Notes: generated by a model not told the origin, from the letters alone. 64,000 bases of DNA from Pyrenophora tritici-repentis (GCF_003171515.1 NC_089399.1:3658001-3722000), one strand, 5' to 3'; counted from the first letter of the stretch, positions 1-12,869 are shown. Translations and numbers: made by a program.

Positions 1-1195
1 TGCGTTTCCTCGTCGGTAGGTTTCAGCTCATCCTGTTTTTGTTTCGTATCACCAACTAATCTCGCCAAGGCCTCGCCGAAAGCACGTTCTATCCCGGTAT
101 GCAATACATAATCGGGTCCTGGTATCGTAAGGAAGAGCTAGCTAAGCGCTCGTGCATCTTCCACACCAGCGGCGCAATCGCGACAATGTTTTCCGGCTAC
201 CTTATGGCTGGAGTATACAAACTCGATGGCCGCGGAGGCTTCCGTGGTTGGCAGTGGCTGTTCATTGTCGATGGAATAATCTCGCTACCCGTTGCTCTAC
301 TCGGATTCTTTGCGCTGCCCGATCTCCCAGAGATCTCGAAGCCGTTTTACTTGACCAAAGAGGAAGTCGCTTTCGCTCAAAAGCGCATGCAAGATGAAGG
401 GCGACAGAAGCGACAACCGTATACTCGAGCGAAGATTTGGAAGATCTTCACGTCTTGGCATATTTATGCTCTTGTTGCGCTTTATGTGTTCTTCAACAAC
501 GGAACTTCTGGTGGACAACCTGTTTTTCAGCAATTCTTGAAGGCAAGCAAGCATCCCGGGTACACTATCAGCCAAATCAACACGGTACGTCTGCTTGATC
601 TCAGCCTCTAAGTTGGGGAGATACTAACATTGGTGCATAGTACCCAACAGCCACCAACGCTGTCCAAGTCGTCACCACCCTCCTATATGCCTGGACAAGC
701 GACAGCATCCTAAAAGGATCGCGTTGGCAACCCATCGTCTTCGGCGGCTGCATGAACATCATCTGCTCCACCAGTCTTGCAATCTGGGACATTCCCATCA
801 AGTGGAAATGGGCCTGCTATATTCTCTCTGGGTTCGGCGGTGGCCTATCCGGCCTGTGTTTCGCCTGGGCACACGAGATCTGCACCCATGATAACGAAGA
901 ACGAGCCATTGTTGTCGCGGCAATGAACGAGATGGCATATGTGCTTCAGGCGTGGCTGCCATTGCTGGTGTGGAAGCAGGTTGAAGCGCCGCAATACCGC
1001 AAGGGGTTTATCACAGTCACGTGCTTGAGTGTTTTGCTGATTGTGATTGCGCTTACTATTCGGGTGCTGCACGCGAGGGAGCTAGCTCGGAGGCGAAAGA
1101 TTCTGAGTTCTGATAGTATTGAGCGAATTCGTGGTGGTGGAGAGGAAGCGAGACCGAATGTTGATGGGGATCTTGGGTTTAAGAAGGCGCCTTGA
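1..1195 (+). CDS. MFS permease, allantoate/pantothenate (Dal5/Liz1) type, 5'-partial
   Basis: This is the C-terminal three quarters of a major facilitator superfamily permease of the anion:cation symporter (Dal5/Liz1/Tna1) family, a plasma-membrane importer of small organic acids or vitamins. Three exons are visible: 1-15, 70-584 and 641-1195. The introns (16-69 and 585-640) have GT-AG ends, and the second carries a TACTAAC branch point at 622-628. The join at 15/70 rebuilds the family motif RFLVG-LAESTFYPGMQYI, followed by SWYRKEELAKRS and the long loop GRGGFRGWQWLFIVDG. The second half contains several hydrophobic helices and a charged C-terminal tail. The start lies upstream of the window. 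Family assignment is firm; substrate cannot be read from sequence. Confidence 0.88.
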
Positions 1196-2360
1196 GATCT
1201 ATTGCGACTCAATGTATCATTGACTGTTTGACAACTACACAGCGTCCTACGCCCCATTACAATGATATACATACAAACGATGCACACCTCACACTAATAT
1301 TCTGAGATAATACGTCCCATCTTATGGCTTGGTGAAAGATGAGCCAGGGAATCTCAGGAGCTTGTAGTTTGATTTCTATAGGTATCGTGCCCAGCCTTTC
1401 GAATTGACCGCTCCAACGTTAGATCTGCGCCGTGTATAGTAAACGCAGGTAGGATTTCTGTCTCTCTAGAAAGCTCTTTGATACCTGTATCTACGCGAAG
1501 AACACTACGTTCGATACCCGCCAGCAGAACCACGTGATTGGGAAATGACGTCACCATGGATTATGTCGAGCGCGCGACATCCGAGATTGAATGTCTCTCA
1601 CTGTAGACATACGGCCATGGCAAATAAGCAATCCTTATTTATTCCGCATGTATGAGTATTCTCTCTGTGTATGACAAGGGCTGATGTGGGTGGTTTTCGT
1701 TCACATCAGCCCCGCAGGCAACAGCGACGGGGCAGATCTACGCCACATGGTCGCCGTTGCAGAATTATCGCCATACATCAAGCCACAGAACAATACCCGT
1801 CTGTCTAGGTCGTATCGATCGGCGAAAAGATCCTTGCAGGCCCACGCAAAAGGCATTGTCGCCTCCCGGGGTGGCCTCGCGCGCCTCAGCCTGATTGTAT
1901 ATGTCTACCTGTATCCTCAAAATCACATTTTCACTCTGATGTCAAATGGTCACATGAGGAGCTTGTGTACGGACCTCATGTATATAGCTACTCCCACCGG
2001 GATTGCTTGTCTAGGTAGACTTTACAATAAATACATATTATGACCCAAACATGTTGCATCTGACATGCATGATGTGCCGTGGTGCAGCAGGCTGTGCTAT
2101 GAGAAACGCTGTATGGCGAGCTGCATTTGCCACCTGGTTCAGCTCTGGCTTTACCCGATCGTCCTTCACCGGTAGCGATCATATCGCAGGTAGCACAAGG
2201 TCTGACTTATACAACACCAAGCATAGAAAAAATAACACAGATATCAAATCTTTGTTTTGCCAAAAGTGAATTTAGTTTCACATGACAAGATTCTGCCACA
2301 CTGCCCCAAAGTGCCAATCCTAGAGTTCGCGAGCTCTTGGGGCCTTCTTTCCTCTATTTC

Positions 2361-2478
2361 CAGACTTGTCTACAAACAAACTGATCTACAGTTTGAGTAC
2401 CTAAACAGGCTAGTTTCCGTCCGGGATTTCCTGTCTAAGTATTCAAACTGTAGATCAGTTTGCTTGTTGACAAGTCTG
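2361..2478. repeat. Inverted repeat, ~39-bp arms around a 40-bp loop
   Basis: The left arm at 2361-2399 (begins CAGACTTGTC, contains ACTGATCTACAGTTTGA) is matched in reverse complement by 2440-2478, with only a few mismatches and one indel. The loop is about 40 bp. As RNA this would fold into a long hairpin; as DNA it could be the remnant of a foldback/MITE-type element. No target-site duplication is evident and no open frame uses it. Confidence 0.7.
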
Positions 2479-3025
2479 TCTATTTCAGTATGGTAGAACC
2501 AACCGACTTTCCTCATACGAAAGAGCCTGAAGAGTCAGGAAGCATGGTGGATATTTATCGCAAAGCCTATTTATTCAAAATCTTGTTAGAATCCTTCCGG
2601 ATGACCTGCTTCACTCTGCTAGAGGCGTTAATTGGTTCAAAAGCGGGCTAGACTGTACTGAGCTGACCGGTCACAGGCACTAGTCCGGATAGGATAACGT
2701 TCATCTCGAAAACACACACTTATTGGGTAGGAATCCAGATTATCATGTATTCAAAAGAGTCAAGGGCTCAGCCGCGAAAAAGAGAGATCAAGAAATTGGA
2801 AGCAAAACACATTTTAAGCCGAATATGGAAAGCACTAGGTGGAAAGAGGACAATGCTTGATGACTACTCAGTGTTACACGGAGGCGTTGTACTGCTCTTT
2901 CCTGGTCCGCACTAAGGCAGGTAAGCCTCATGTCGTTGGTTCCGCATGGGTTGTCTGGCGACTAGGTGGAATAGTAGGTATTTGGAAGAACAATCCAATT
3001 GTCGGATCACAGATATCAACGACAT

Positions 3026-3106
3026 CTCAGCCACGCGATCGGCCGCACTAATCTCGGCCACGCGAGCAGGCGCACTGATACCAGTCACGCGGACAGGCGC
3101 ACTGAT
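3026..3106. repeat. 27-bp minisatellite, three copies
   Basis: Three consecutive 27-bp units start at 3026, 3053 and 3080, each containing a CACGCG...GCGCACTGAT-type core. Units 2 and 3 are closest; unit 1 ends ACTAAT. The unit length is a multiple of three, so the + strand frame would read a nine-residue repeat (roughly SATRxGALI). No complete gene can be built around it, so it is recorded as a simple tandem repeat. Confidence 0.7.
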
Positions 3107-4356
3107 CGCGGCGTCCGAGCAGCGCTCAGACCAGACCTCCTATATCTAGCTCTTCCATAGTTCCCCTTCGCAAGACAATGAATCAGAACCACCGAACAGA
3201 ATGCATTACTAGTTATCGTTATTTCCCTTTACGCACTTAGTGCAAAGCCAACCAACACCAATTCTATATAAACGATAAAATAACTAATATCAATCTAGGT
3301 AAGAGATGAACTATTTGAAGTTGACTACAACGAGCGTATAAAGGGAATCCTCCACGACTATATACTTGTTGCTTTGTCCGAGTGTCATCACTGCCATCTC
3401 TTGATTAAGCCCTGCTTCACGGATGGTTGTGATGGCGGCCATCCCATCCTTGGCGGGATGGCCCCTCTTGGCGGGATGGCTGTCATGTGATCTAAGCGCC
3501 CCGCGCTGATCATTACCTTCTGACGTGGGCATGTTGACCTTCGACCTTGCGCCCACCGTCAAGGAGAAAATCCTTCCTGTTACTTGTAACACTCAGCCCC
3601 TTTGAGGTTTCCTAGACGGTCCACTTAGAACTATAAACGTGTTCTCCAGGTAGGAATCCTACGCTACCTATTCTTAGCGCTGGCGAACTAAAGGGAACAA
3701 CCATTGATTACATAATATTGACGAGAACTCTATTAACCTTAGCAGTCCCCAAAACTAACCGTATATCATCTTAGTGACGTAGATAATGCTTATGCGTGAA
3801 GAGTATTATTCGACGCGCTTTAGCTGCTGACGTATTAGACACGTGACCAGGTGTTTGATCAAGGGTTCTCGTAGGACAAGAAGATCTAATACTAATATAT
3901 CAATCTAAACATTCGCACCTCACTGCTATGCCTTGTCATCAACACCTAGTTCCAGACAACATTCGCAATTCACAATAAGTCGGGTGATGTCTGAGAGATG
4001 AGCTTAAGACCTCGTCCGGAAAACCTTCTTCTATCATAGTTGCCATACTCGCAAATGAAAATTAGTTACTACAGTACTTAGGGAAATAAATACCTAGAAC
4101 TTCTTGGTGCCAAGCCCTGCTAACACCACTCCTCGATTAGTGTTACCAGTCCAACGTTGAGATTGGGACTTATGTTGCAACACAAGATCCTGTTAATGTA
4201 AGCAGCAATACAAAAAGAAATGCTCGATCGTTTGTTTTTTTCATTACCCTGAACATCTGCAATCTTGCTTTTATCTGCGCACTTTTCCCGTGAGTGAAAC
4301 CGCCATCCGCAAGCCTGAGCTTGACGAGCTGTTTGCTTTGCACATTCTATGAACCA

Positions 4357-7300
4357 TTAATATGAATCACGAAAGATATAAGCAATGGCCAATGCTACCT
4401 CTTCGACGGTCTTGTCCACAATGTAGCGCACAATCGTTACTGGGTTTTGCTGGCCCAATCTTACCACACGTCCGATAGCCTGATGCTCAACTGAGGGATT
4501 CCACTGAGGCGCTAAGATATGTACTCTATTTGCAATGGAAAGACTGTTAAGGCTAAACAGCGTCAGTGAGATTGTTCGGGGCTTCGTTTATATTCGCACA
4601 TACCCAACAGCTCCGGTTCCGAATGTCATCAGCAGAACAGATATATCATTTCTGCATTTGAAGTCGTTCAATATTGCCTTCCGTTTGTTGAATGGCACAG
4701 ATCCGTCTACACGTACGAACGATACGTTGTTCACGGTGAGAAGAGCAGCAACCATATCCAGTGAACGTTTCCAGAATGAGAAGACGATACTGTTTTCCGT
4801 CAGTGGCACGCAGGAAACTGAACTAGAGTATCTTACGATTTACTGTCGTTGCAATGAGCTTGTATGTCTTCATAGAGAGTCATAATCTTGGACGGAAATA
4901 CCGTATGCACAGCTACAGCTGCCTTGGTATGCTGGGTCTCGGGCTGGCAAATATGGAATTTCTTGCAGATAGGACAATGTGTGACTTTCGAAGCTGCATG
5001 CTTCCATCGCGGAATGCAATCATCGCACACCACATGCAGACAGTCGGTTATTAGAGGCATGCCTGTCTCTGCCGAACCAGGCGAAAAGATGACATTACAT
5101 TCGCAAAAATAGCATTCTTCCCGACCTTGCTGCTGGATGAGACTGAGAGTTTCCTCAGTGCTCTTCAATGTACGTCCGCCCTGATCTCCGGACTGTTCAC
5201 GAGTGCTACCGTTGTTGCAAAATAACCTTAGAAGAAGGAGAAATTCCAGAAATTTCTGATGGCAACGTGCGATTTTCCCTCCGTTTACTTCTGAATCCAG
5301 TGCCTTCTTGAATAGCCTCTCAATCTGAGCATATTGAGCTCGCTCACTCGAAGTGAAGGTTATGATGCGTTTCAATTCGGTCACTTCGGTAACGTCGCTT
5401 AGAGGCAATACAGCTGTGGTCCTTCGCAGGCATATAGAAGTGAGAAGGGTACGGAGACCTGTGTGGTCTTTTCGTGATCTTTCTTTCTTATGCTCGATTG
5501 GGTTCACGATGTGTCGTTTGAATTGAGCGGTATTTTCCAGTATCGGCACTTTCAAGAATGTTGTCAGTGAACCAAGATCATCGAGAGAATTCTGAATAGG
5601 CGTTCCTGTCAAGCACCAGCGCAGTAGTGCTTGGAGTGCGTTTACAGCTCCAAACTGCTTAGTTGCAGCGTTACGGATCATATGTGCTAAAGAGAGTCAG
5701 AACAATACAGACTAACTATGCATCTGCCAATAATACCTTCGTCCAGTACGATACGATACCAATGAATATGATGTAGGAGACTGCGGTTACGAGTGTATTC
5801 GGCTGTCACAGTCCCGTATGTCGTGAAGACAATGTCATGCGTCAGCAATAGGGGATATGCGATCTTTCGTCCGGAACCGTGGAAAACATAATACGAAAGC
5901 CCACCAGGCGTGATACGGCTTTATGAGTTAGCATCAAAATAACCTTGAGAAAGTATGAGATGGACCTACTTGTGGATTTCATCTATCCATGTATCAATCA
6001 AAACTAAAATGTGATCAGTCATATCTATCGATAAGCGTATGCGAACATACGGTGTGAGGGAACGAGAATCAAGGTAGACTTTGCGGCGATTATGTCGTTT
6101 GCAGAGGTCCCTATCTTGGTCACGCTTTTTGCGTAGCGTATAGCTTGATCCAATGAGCCAACAATGCCTGAAAGCATAGTCAGGGATTTACCAAGGCCCA
6201 TCTCGTCAGCTATCAGTCCACCAAGGCATTCCTGTCTTTTTGTATTTATTGCACCGGTAATGATATGTCGAAACCTTTAGTCAATTAGCTATAATTTCGT
6301 GCGTAGAGAATTCTCAAAAGGAACATAGATGAGTAGGCATACATTAAAGGCCCATCGCTGGCCATCTTGTCTTGTACCTGCTCCCAGAGGGCACGCGAAG
6401 CAGGCACTGAACCAGACTCCCGCTGCTGAATGAAGTCAAGCCCTTCCTTCTGATGACTTTCAAATTGTCAGAGTTTCTTCATATCATCAGAGAGGTTTAC
6501 AGACCTGAACAGTGTGTTCGAGACTTGCCCAACAGCTGTTGCTTGTCCCAGCCCATTGTGGCATGCAAATGTACCAAGCATCTTGTCGAAGTCAAGGTCG
6601 GTCTCACTCTCAACTGATTGTGCGTGAAGCACTCCTGCTGTTCGAGTATCGGAAATTATATTGGCCGAGCCTTCATCGGATTGTGGGAGGACTGGGAGAT
6701 CAAGATATTGTGGGTTCTCATACACATACCCCCAAGGCACCTGATCTGGTTCCTGTAAATATATACCGTTCGCCGCCAGCTTCGCAGCAGCTATCTTCGC
6801 CTGAGATCTGAACCCAAAAACGAGGACATCTAGCGAACGGAGTCTTGGCGAATCATTGTCTTTAGAATTATTGCCTTCATGTGATGAGTTCGCGAGGCTC
6901 AACTGACCCGTAAGCCTGATTTTGATCTCTGGTGGTAACCCGGAGAGTTGGCGAAAAGAAGCCGTATTCAGCACTCCTAAAGGACCTCCCGAACATGCCT
7001 TGATCTCGCAGTAGGATTCGAGAAAGGTGAGATGAAGTTCTGTGCTGCCTGGATCGACCTGGGAATCCTTCGTAATCATGAGAGGGTCAACACCCTTGTT
7101 AAAGCGCACTGGGAGCCCAGGCAGCTAGACCGATAGTTAAACCACGTAAGCCTTGTTTGGCTGAAAATCATACGCACCATGCCGAAATAAATCTCTTCTG
7201 GGTCGGAAATTGCAGTGTTGATATCTAAATTCAACGATAGATTGTCTGTATCACCGAGTGAATTGAGATCAGAGCAACCTTCACGACTCAGAACGCCAGA

Positions 7301-7537
7301 ATGGCTAATGTATTCCAGTTCTAGGTCCCCAAATCCAGGTGTACATTGGCCATCATCATCTATTTCTGGCTGGTCAGGAGCATTGGCCAATATCCGCTCC
7401 GTCGGTGCGAAAGGATCTGCTTGTTCGCTATTGGCTATCTTTCCGATGAATTTTGCGATTTTTTCAGGCGGCTTTGACTGGTATTTGTTATTCAGACGTC
7501 GTTTTCGACTGACATCACGGATCAAAGAATCAGGCAT
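4357..7537 (-). CDS. SNF2-family helicase with RING finger (RAD5/RAD16/HLTF-like)
   Basis: A nuclear Swi2/Snf2 DNA-translocating ATPase with an embedded RING E3 domain, the architecture of Rad5/Rad16/HLTF proteins in DNA-damage tolerance or chromatin repair. Nine exons (introns 7125-7177, 6457-6504, 6275-6342, 6004-6050, 5919-5969, 5687-5736, 4790-4836, 4553-4603) sum to 2766 nt, i.e. 921 residues. Visible in order: a disordered N-terminus, HQKEGLDF (~330), Walker A DEMGLGKS (~390), DEAH box built across the 5687-5736 intron (LDEAHMIRN, ~510), LTGTPIQNS, a C3HC4 RING (CYFCECN...CLHVVCDDC...CPIC, ~700-750), KSIVFSFW and motif VI QAIGRVVRLGQ (~885). All core motifs are present, so it looks functional. 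Start chosen at 7537 as the first ATG. The precise member (Rad5 or Rad16 lineage) is not settled. Confidence 0.9.
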
Positions 7538-7968
7538 TGCTCCAGACGGTCTTCAGACTGACGCTGGGGGACTTCAAAGCAGCAATTTAGTCGCGCAATT
7601 AAGGACACATAATGACACATCACTTGTTTGCCACCAGCTGACACATACCTACATGTTGATTCCCGTGATGTTATCAGGGCTGTGTTGGCAGGCTGCGAGG
7701 TGGGATGTGGCGTTTCACCGGTAAACTCCTTTAGCCGTCTTGGCAAGATTCATGGCCAGGATAGGTCTCTCAATGATCGTCTGAGCCTCAACAATGCAGT
7801 AAGGCAGGTCAGCCAGGCTGCGTATGTTTGCTCGGTTTTCGAGTGTGTAGACATTTGAGAACGGCAATCGCGGCCCAGGATTCGAAGCAGAAAGGCTGCG
7901 ACTCCTGCCTGCAACCCGAGAATTTGTTCAATGGAAATAGGTTCTGTTCAGTATAGAAAGTGCGCAAC
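7538..7968. other. Divergent promoter region between helicase and NACHT gene
   Basis: About 430 bp separate the helicase start (minus strand) from the NACHT-protein start (plus strand). Short overlapping frames on both strands have no domain or splice support. The stretch is best read as a shared upstream region; no specific binding motif is convincing. Confidence 0.5.
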
Positions 7969-10900
7969 ATGAGTCGTGCTTCACCAAATATCGCCTCTGC
8001 TTTTGAAAGAGCCGTGGAAGAATTTAAGAAATCGGCTGGGTTGAAACAGCACGAAATTACAAACTTTCAACTGACATCCCTCGATGATCTGAGGTGTGAG
8101 ATATCAGACATACAGAACGAACAACGAAAGAGCAAAAGCTGGTGTATCTCAAGCGTCTAGGACCATTCCTGGAGACCATGGAACAATACGGCACGATCAT
8201 CGAAGTGTTTCTCAACATCTCTGATTTTGTTGCTTTTATTTGGGTAAATACATATCGCTACTTTTAGCAATTGAAGGCAGCTAAATGTATGCAGGGTCCA
8301 ATGAAGTTTCTCTTGCTAACAGCTCGGAACTATACGGATGCGTTCAATTCTCTACTAGACATGTATCTCGAGATCGGCGAAAGTATGCCACAGTTTGCCC
8401 AGTACCAAACGCTGTTCCAGAATAACACACACATGCAGCTTGCATTGGTAAATATCTACAAAGATATACTTGAGTTTCACAAGGAAGCCCTGCGATATTT
8501 TCGACAGAAAAGTAAGGTTTCATTGTTAACCAAATGCTCGTTCCTAACAAGTATTAGAATGGCAGGAACTGTTTCACACCACATGGCGCCCATTCAGCAA
8601 AACCGTCGCCCAGCTCAACAAGGACATGCATCGATACAAGAAGCTCATAGAGAACCAAATCTCGATCGCGGGTTACGAAGCAATGCAGAGTTCGCACAGT
8701 GAATCTATGATGCATTTTGAAGAGCTGAAGCAGGTGGAACTTCATCGGAAACGCCTGACTGTGCAGCAGTGGCTGTGTAGGCTCGACGTTCAGGCCAGGC
8801 ACGAAGATGCCATCAAAAACCGACATGCTAACAGCGGCGATTGGCTTCTACAGAACTCCATTTTCCGTAAATGGTATGATTTTCAGTCTTGTTGGGAGCC
8901 CTTGCTACGGCTGTCTGGTATGCCTGGAGCCGGTAAGTTCTCGTGAAGATTTTACTGTATGAATTTAATGATCAAAGGAAAAACCATACTAGCTTCACGG
9001 GTCATTGATGCCTGTAGATGCCTCCCTCAGGCAAGAGTAGCCTTCTTTTACTGCCGGAACACTGATGGCGACCGTAACGCCTTGGTTGCTGTCGCAAGGA
9101 CAATCATATCTCAACTAGTAGTGGAAAACGATATGCTGCTATTGAAGGTCTTTGAAACCGCGCAGGCAAGTGGAGAAGCTGTGCTTTCCAGTAGAAGCAT
9201 GGCAAAGACGCTCCTTGCGATAGCGCTGCAGACCTTTCCCACTTCCCAGAAGACCTACATCATCATTGACGGCTTAGATGAGTATGCGCGCGAAGATCGT
9301 AAAGAAATCTCCATCTGGTTCAAGGAACAGGTTCGTAGTATTCCGAGACAAGACCTAGGTCAGCTACGATGCCTGTTTGTTAGCCAAGACGATGGGTTTG
9401 CCCGCAAAGACCTCTCAGATTGTACTTCATTAGTGTTAACTGCTATGCATACGCAGGCAGATATTGAGGTGTATTGTCAGATGTGGCATCAGCGGATCGA
9501 GGAAAGGTTCGGCCCCCTTGACCCTAACGACTACAATATCTCTAAACTGGTAGCAGCAAGAGCTCAAGATACTATTTATTCATCAAAGTCTCAACAAGAA
9601 ACTGATATGTAGCCAGGAATGTTTTTGTATGCAAAGCTTGTGATGTGGAACCTGCATGAGCAGCCTACAAAAAAAGAATTCTACCGGGAGATGAGCCCTG
9701 AAGTCTTTCCGGATGGACTGGAGCAGATGTAAGTCCTTAGATGCTTTTTTAAGTACTTGTTAATTTGTAGTAGATATGCACGAATTGTAGATCGAATCAT
9801 CGGACCAACTGTACAGCCAATATCCCGCAGAAACAGCGCAAGAAAGCTCTTAGGATGGCTGGCTTGTACTAAACGTGCCTTGCAATGGTACGAGATTCAA
9901 GGGGCCGTTTCTGTCGACTTGAAAGAAGGCGATATCTGTCTGGACATGCGATTCGAGGATGATTGCAAAGATTTGTGTGCTTCACTCGTGGAACGCACAA
10001 CCGATGGATCCGTGATGCTTGTGCATTCTACAGCAAAGATGTATGTATCTCTATCCGTTTATGAGCTATTAATGATTCCTTAGGTTTCTCGTAAACAAAG
10101 GCTACATATCAGTACCAGAAGTAGAGTTCGACCTTGCGCAACTTTGCGTAACCTATCTGAGTCTCACCCAATTCATTCATCCAGCGGAGGTGGACTATAT
10201 ACACGATGCGCTATACAGGGGCGATTACGCTTTTGCAGATTATGCGTCATGTTTCTGGGCATATCATGTCATCGAGGCGGTTCAGATCATTCATAAACTA
10301 CCATCTCGTAAGCTGGAAGATCTGGAAGAGGCTATCAACTCCCTCATGGATGTCCAATGGGCTTCACCGAAAAAGTCCTTGGTGGTTTCACCAACCATCG
10401 AAAAGGTCCTTGACTCGCTTACCGGTAGCGACATATACGATAGCATTTGCCAGGCTGTCGTTTCTACTAAAAACCAGCTGTTGCCCACAGGAAAAGGTCC
10501 TTCCGACGATGAGCCATTGAAACTCGCAGATGCTGTACGAGCAATCCGAACCGAACTGGAGAGCATGGTATCATCCCCACACGCAACGAATAAAGAAAAA
10601 AAGACACTACACGGCTTTTATGGAACTAATCTGTACAAGTGTCCGCGGCTCAACTGCCAATTCTATTGGAAAGGCTTTGCAAAACTCGCTATTCGAGACC
10701 ATCACGTTCTTAAACATGAGAGATCCTTCATGTGCACAGAAGAAGGCTGCCCTCAGGCCACCATTGGGTGTATAACTGCACAAGATTTGCAAAAGCATGC
10801 AGAAGACTGTCATGGAAAAGTCGTGAACCCAAACGCAGATTTTCCGGATGAACAAGTTGAAGATGCGAAGGAACCACAACTGGATCAGAATCATCCATAT

Positions 10901-11365
10901 TTTGCATGTCCTTTCGAGGGATGTGGAAAGAGATTTGGGCAAAGACATAACCTAAGATCCCATAGCCGCACACACACCAACGAGAAGCCTTTTAGCTGTT
11001 CCACTTGCGCTAAGGCATTTGCCCGCCGGAAAGATCTTATTCGACACGAACGTGGCCATTCAGACAAGAAGTTAAAGTGCTATGGACCTCTCCGGAACGG
11101 GGAGACATGGGGATGCGGTCGTGCCTTTAACCGCGGTGACGAGCTCAAAAGACATTTTGATACCAAAACTGGTCGTGTGTGTCTGCAAGTATACCTCGAA
11201 GACAACGCCAGCCAGGACAAGGTTCAAGCGCAGACATCTGTCGGTACTTTGCCTTCCTTGAATGATCCGCCTGGTAGTCATCAGGATGATGAACCTCGAG
11301 TTTCGTCCATATCGTTTGAACAATACGCCATACTCGCTGGGTATCGATGGAACACTACCAACTGA
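7969..11365 (+). CDS. Fungal NLR-like protein: DUF7708 - NACHT - C2H2 zinc fingers (two apparent lesions)
   Basis: A STAND-type NTPase, the fungal counterpart of NLR receptors, with an unusual DNA-binding-type tail. Start ATG 7969; introns 8244-8294, 8512-8557, 8933-8977, 9569-9616, 9729-9773, 10041-10083. The N-terminal part (SLDDLRCEISDIQ ... MEQYGTIIEVFLN ... GPMKFLLLTARNYTDAF) resembles the DUF7708 domain that precedes NACHT in many fungal NLRs. Walker A GMPGAGKT is split by the 8933-8977 intron (~290); Walker B is IIIDGLDEY (~395), followed by GMFLYAKLVMWNL. Residues ~800-980 hold C2H2 fingers (CPFEGCGKRF...H, CSTCAKAF...H, GCGRAF). Two defects: the exons sum to 3119 nt, one base short, matching a frame slip in the A-run near 8131-8134; and the fourth intron has AT instead of GT at 9569-9570. 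It could be a recent pseudogene, a sequencing slip plus an AT-AG intron, or a non-functional allele. Confidence 0.75.
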
Positions 11366-11582
11366 AACGCCGAAAAACGACGTTGAATCCAAATGTGGTC
11401 TGGCGTAGCTCCTGGTAAATCGATTGAGATATATTGTTGAGATAGATTGAAGAAGGTTCATGGTCCATTGGTACCTGGGTAGCTCCTGCTTCTATAGACT
11501 GTGTTAAATAATTACACCATCCACTGAGAAAAGCCGAAGCGCTTATCCACATCAATATAACGTTCACCTTTTGTCGCTGTCT

Positions 11583-12869
11583 CTATATACCATGCTCCTT
11601 AAGCCACACACCGGCTCTCTTGGCCATGCCAACAGCCTCCTTGTTGAAACCCAGGATATTGCCCTGTGCCAGTATATCGTGCGGCGCATACTCGTCAATA
11701 TCCAGCTGCACATCATTGCCCGCTTCTTTCATCTTTTGTGCCCATTCAACGACATCATAGTATAGTACTTCAGCGCCTCCAACATTTACCCACATAGGTA
11801 CCTCGCATTTGAAAGTCTTATCCTTCTGCGATATGTATGGTTGAGATAGGGTCTGTAGACCAGGTAGACCAGCGTACGCGGCTGAGCCCCATTGAGTGAG
11901 CGGCGGGGAAAGCATGTCGGTCTTATAATTTGGGTTGTCGTGGACATAAGAGCAAGATGTGTTCGAGGGGTCTATCCACGGCGACCAGAGCAGCGCCGCC
12001 AAGGGAGTAGGTAGATCCAGTTCAGGTCCGTACTCAGAGAGATAGCGAACTAGGACGGTTGCGAGATTTCCGCCAGCTGAATCGCCGGAGACTACGATGT
12101 TCTTCGGGGGGATCTTCAAGTCATGGACAAGGTAGAGGTATGACGTCACGGCGTCTTGAAGTCCGGCTGGGAAGGCATTCGACGTCTTCGAGGCGGGGAG
12201 TGTGGAAAGTCGATACTGGGGGCTAAATACGTGTGTAGCAGGCGTGTATTTGAGAAACTTGTTGGCCATATAACCGGTTCCGAACGTTCGTCCATCTCCT
12301 GCGTAGCATTAGCAAGATATCCCAAGCTTCAATTCACGCAACTTACCCACTACAAATGCACCGCCATGCATGTGAAGAATAACCCTGACATTGCTGGTGT
12401 CGCTACCACTAGTCAACGGCGCTGGATACCATGTCGCGCCAATCTCTACTGGCACCACATCCTTATTGCTCCTCAGTGGTCCTTTGTACGCATCGTCTTT
12501 TGCCGGCTTAATAACCACAAAACGCTCTTTTTCTCTGTCTGCTGTGAGTGGGAGCGGCGTCTCAACTTGCACAGCTGCAAAATGATAAAGCGCCGAGGAA
12601 ACAACGCGTACGAGGATAGCTTGTCGAAGTGTCCATTTCTGATGCTGGCGACAGGATCCAATACAATATTTGATGATATAGAATGGGGTAAGTGCGAGCT
12701 CAAACAAGAGCGCACCGAGTACGTATACGCCCTTGATGGGCTGTCGAGTAACGTATGTCATGTTGTGTGATGACGTTTTGCACTTGCTGCAGCGAAAATG
12801 CGAGATGCCATTTTTGGAAGTGCCGCCTAACAAACTATGTACCGTCTGGACCGAGGTCCAAGACTCCAT
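11583..12869 (-). CDS. Alpha/beta hydrolase, HSL/steryl acetyl hydrolase type
   Basis: A serine esterase of the hormone-sensitive-lipase (Abhydrolase_3) group, probably membrane-anchored. Two exons (12869-12347 and 12298-11583; intron 12299-12346) give 412 residues. An N-terminal hydrophobic segment (YVLGALLFELALTPFYIIKY) suggests an ER or membrane anchor. The oxyanion motif HMHGGAF ends exon 1, the nucleophile elbow GDSAGG lies in exon 2, and a distal Asp (LYYDVVEW) and His (YAPHDIL) complete the triad. Fungal relatives include steryl acetyl hydrolases and esterases of secondary-metabolite clusters; the substrate is unknown. Internal ATGs (e.g. MTYVTRQP, ~38 residues in) could be the true start because family members often begin just before the hydrophobic segment. 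Confidence 0.85.

Larger units (their letters stand above)
1196..4356. other. 3.2-kb intergenic stretch without a supportable gene
   Basis: Open frames here are short, lack recognisable domains and show no convincing splice chains. The stretch holds an inverted repeat (2361-2478), a three-copy 27-bp minisatellite (3026-3106) and a small duplicated GGCGGGATGGC motif near 3451-3480. No coding relic of a transposon was recognised. It probably contains the 3' ends of the flanking genes plus non-coding sequence. Confidence 0.5.
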
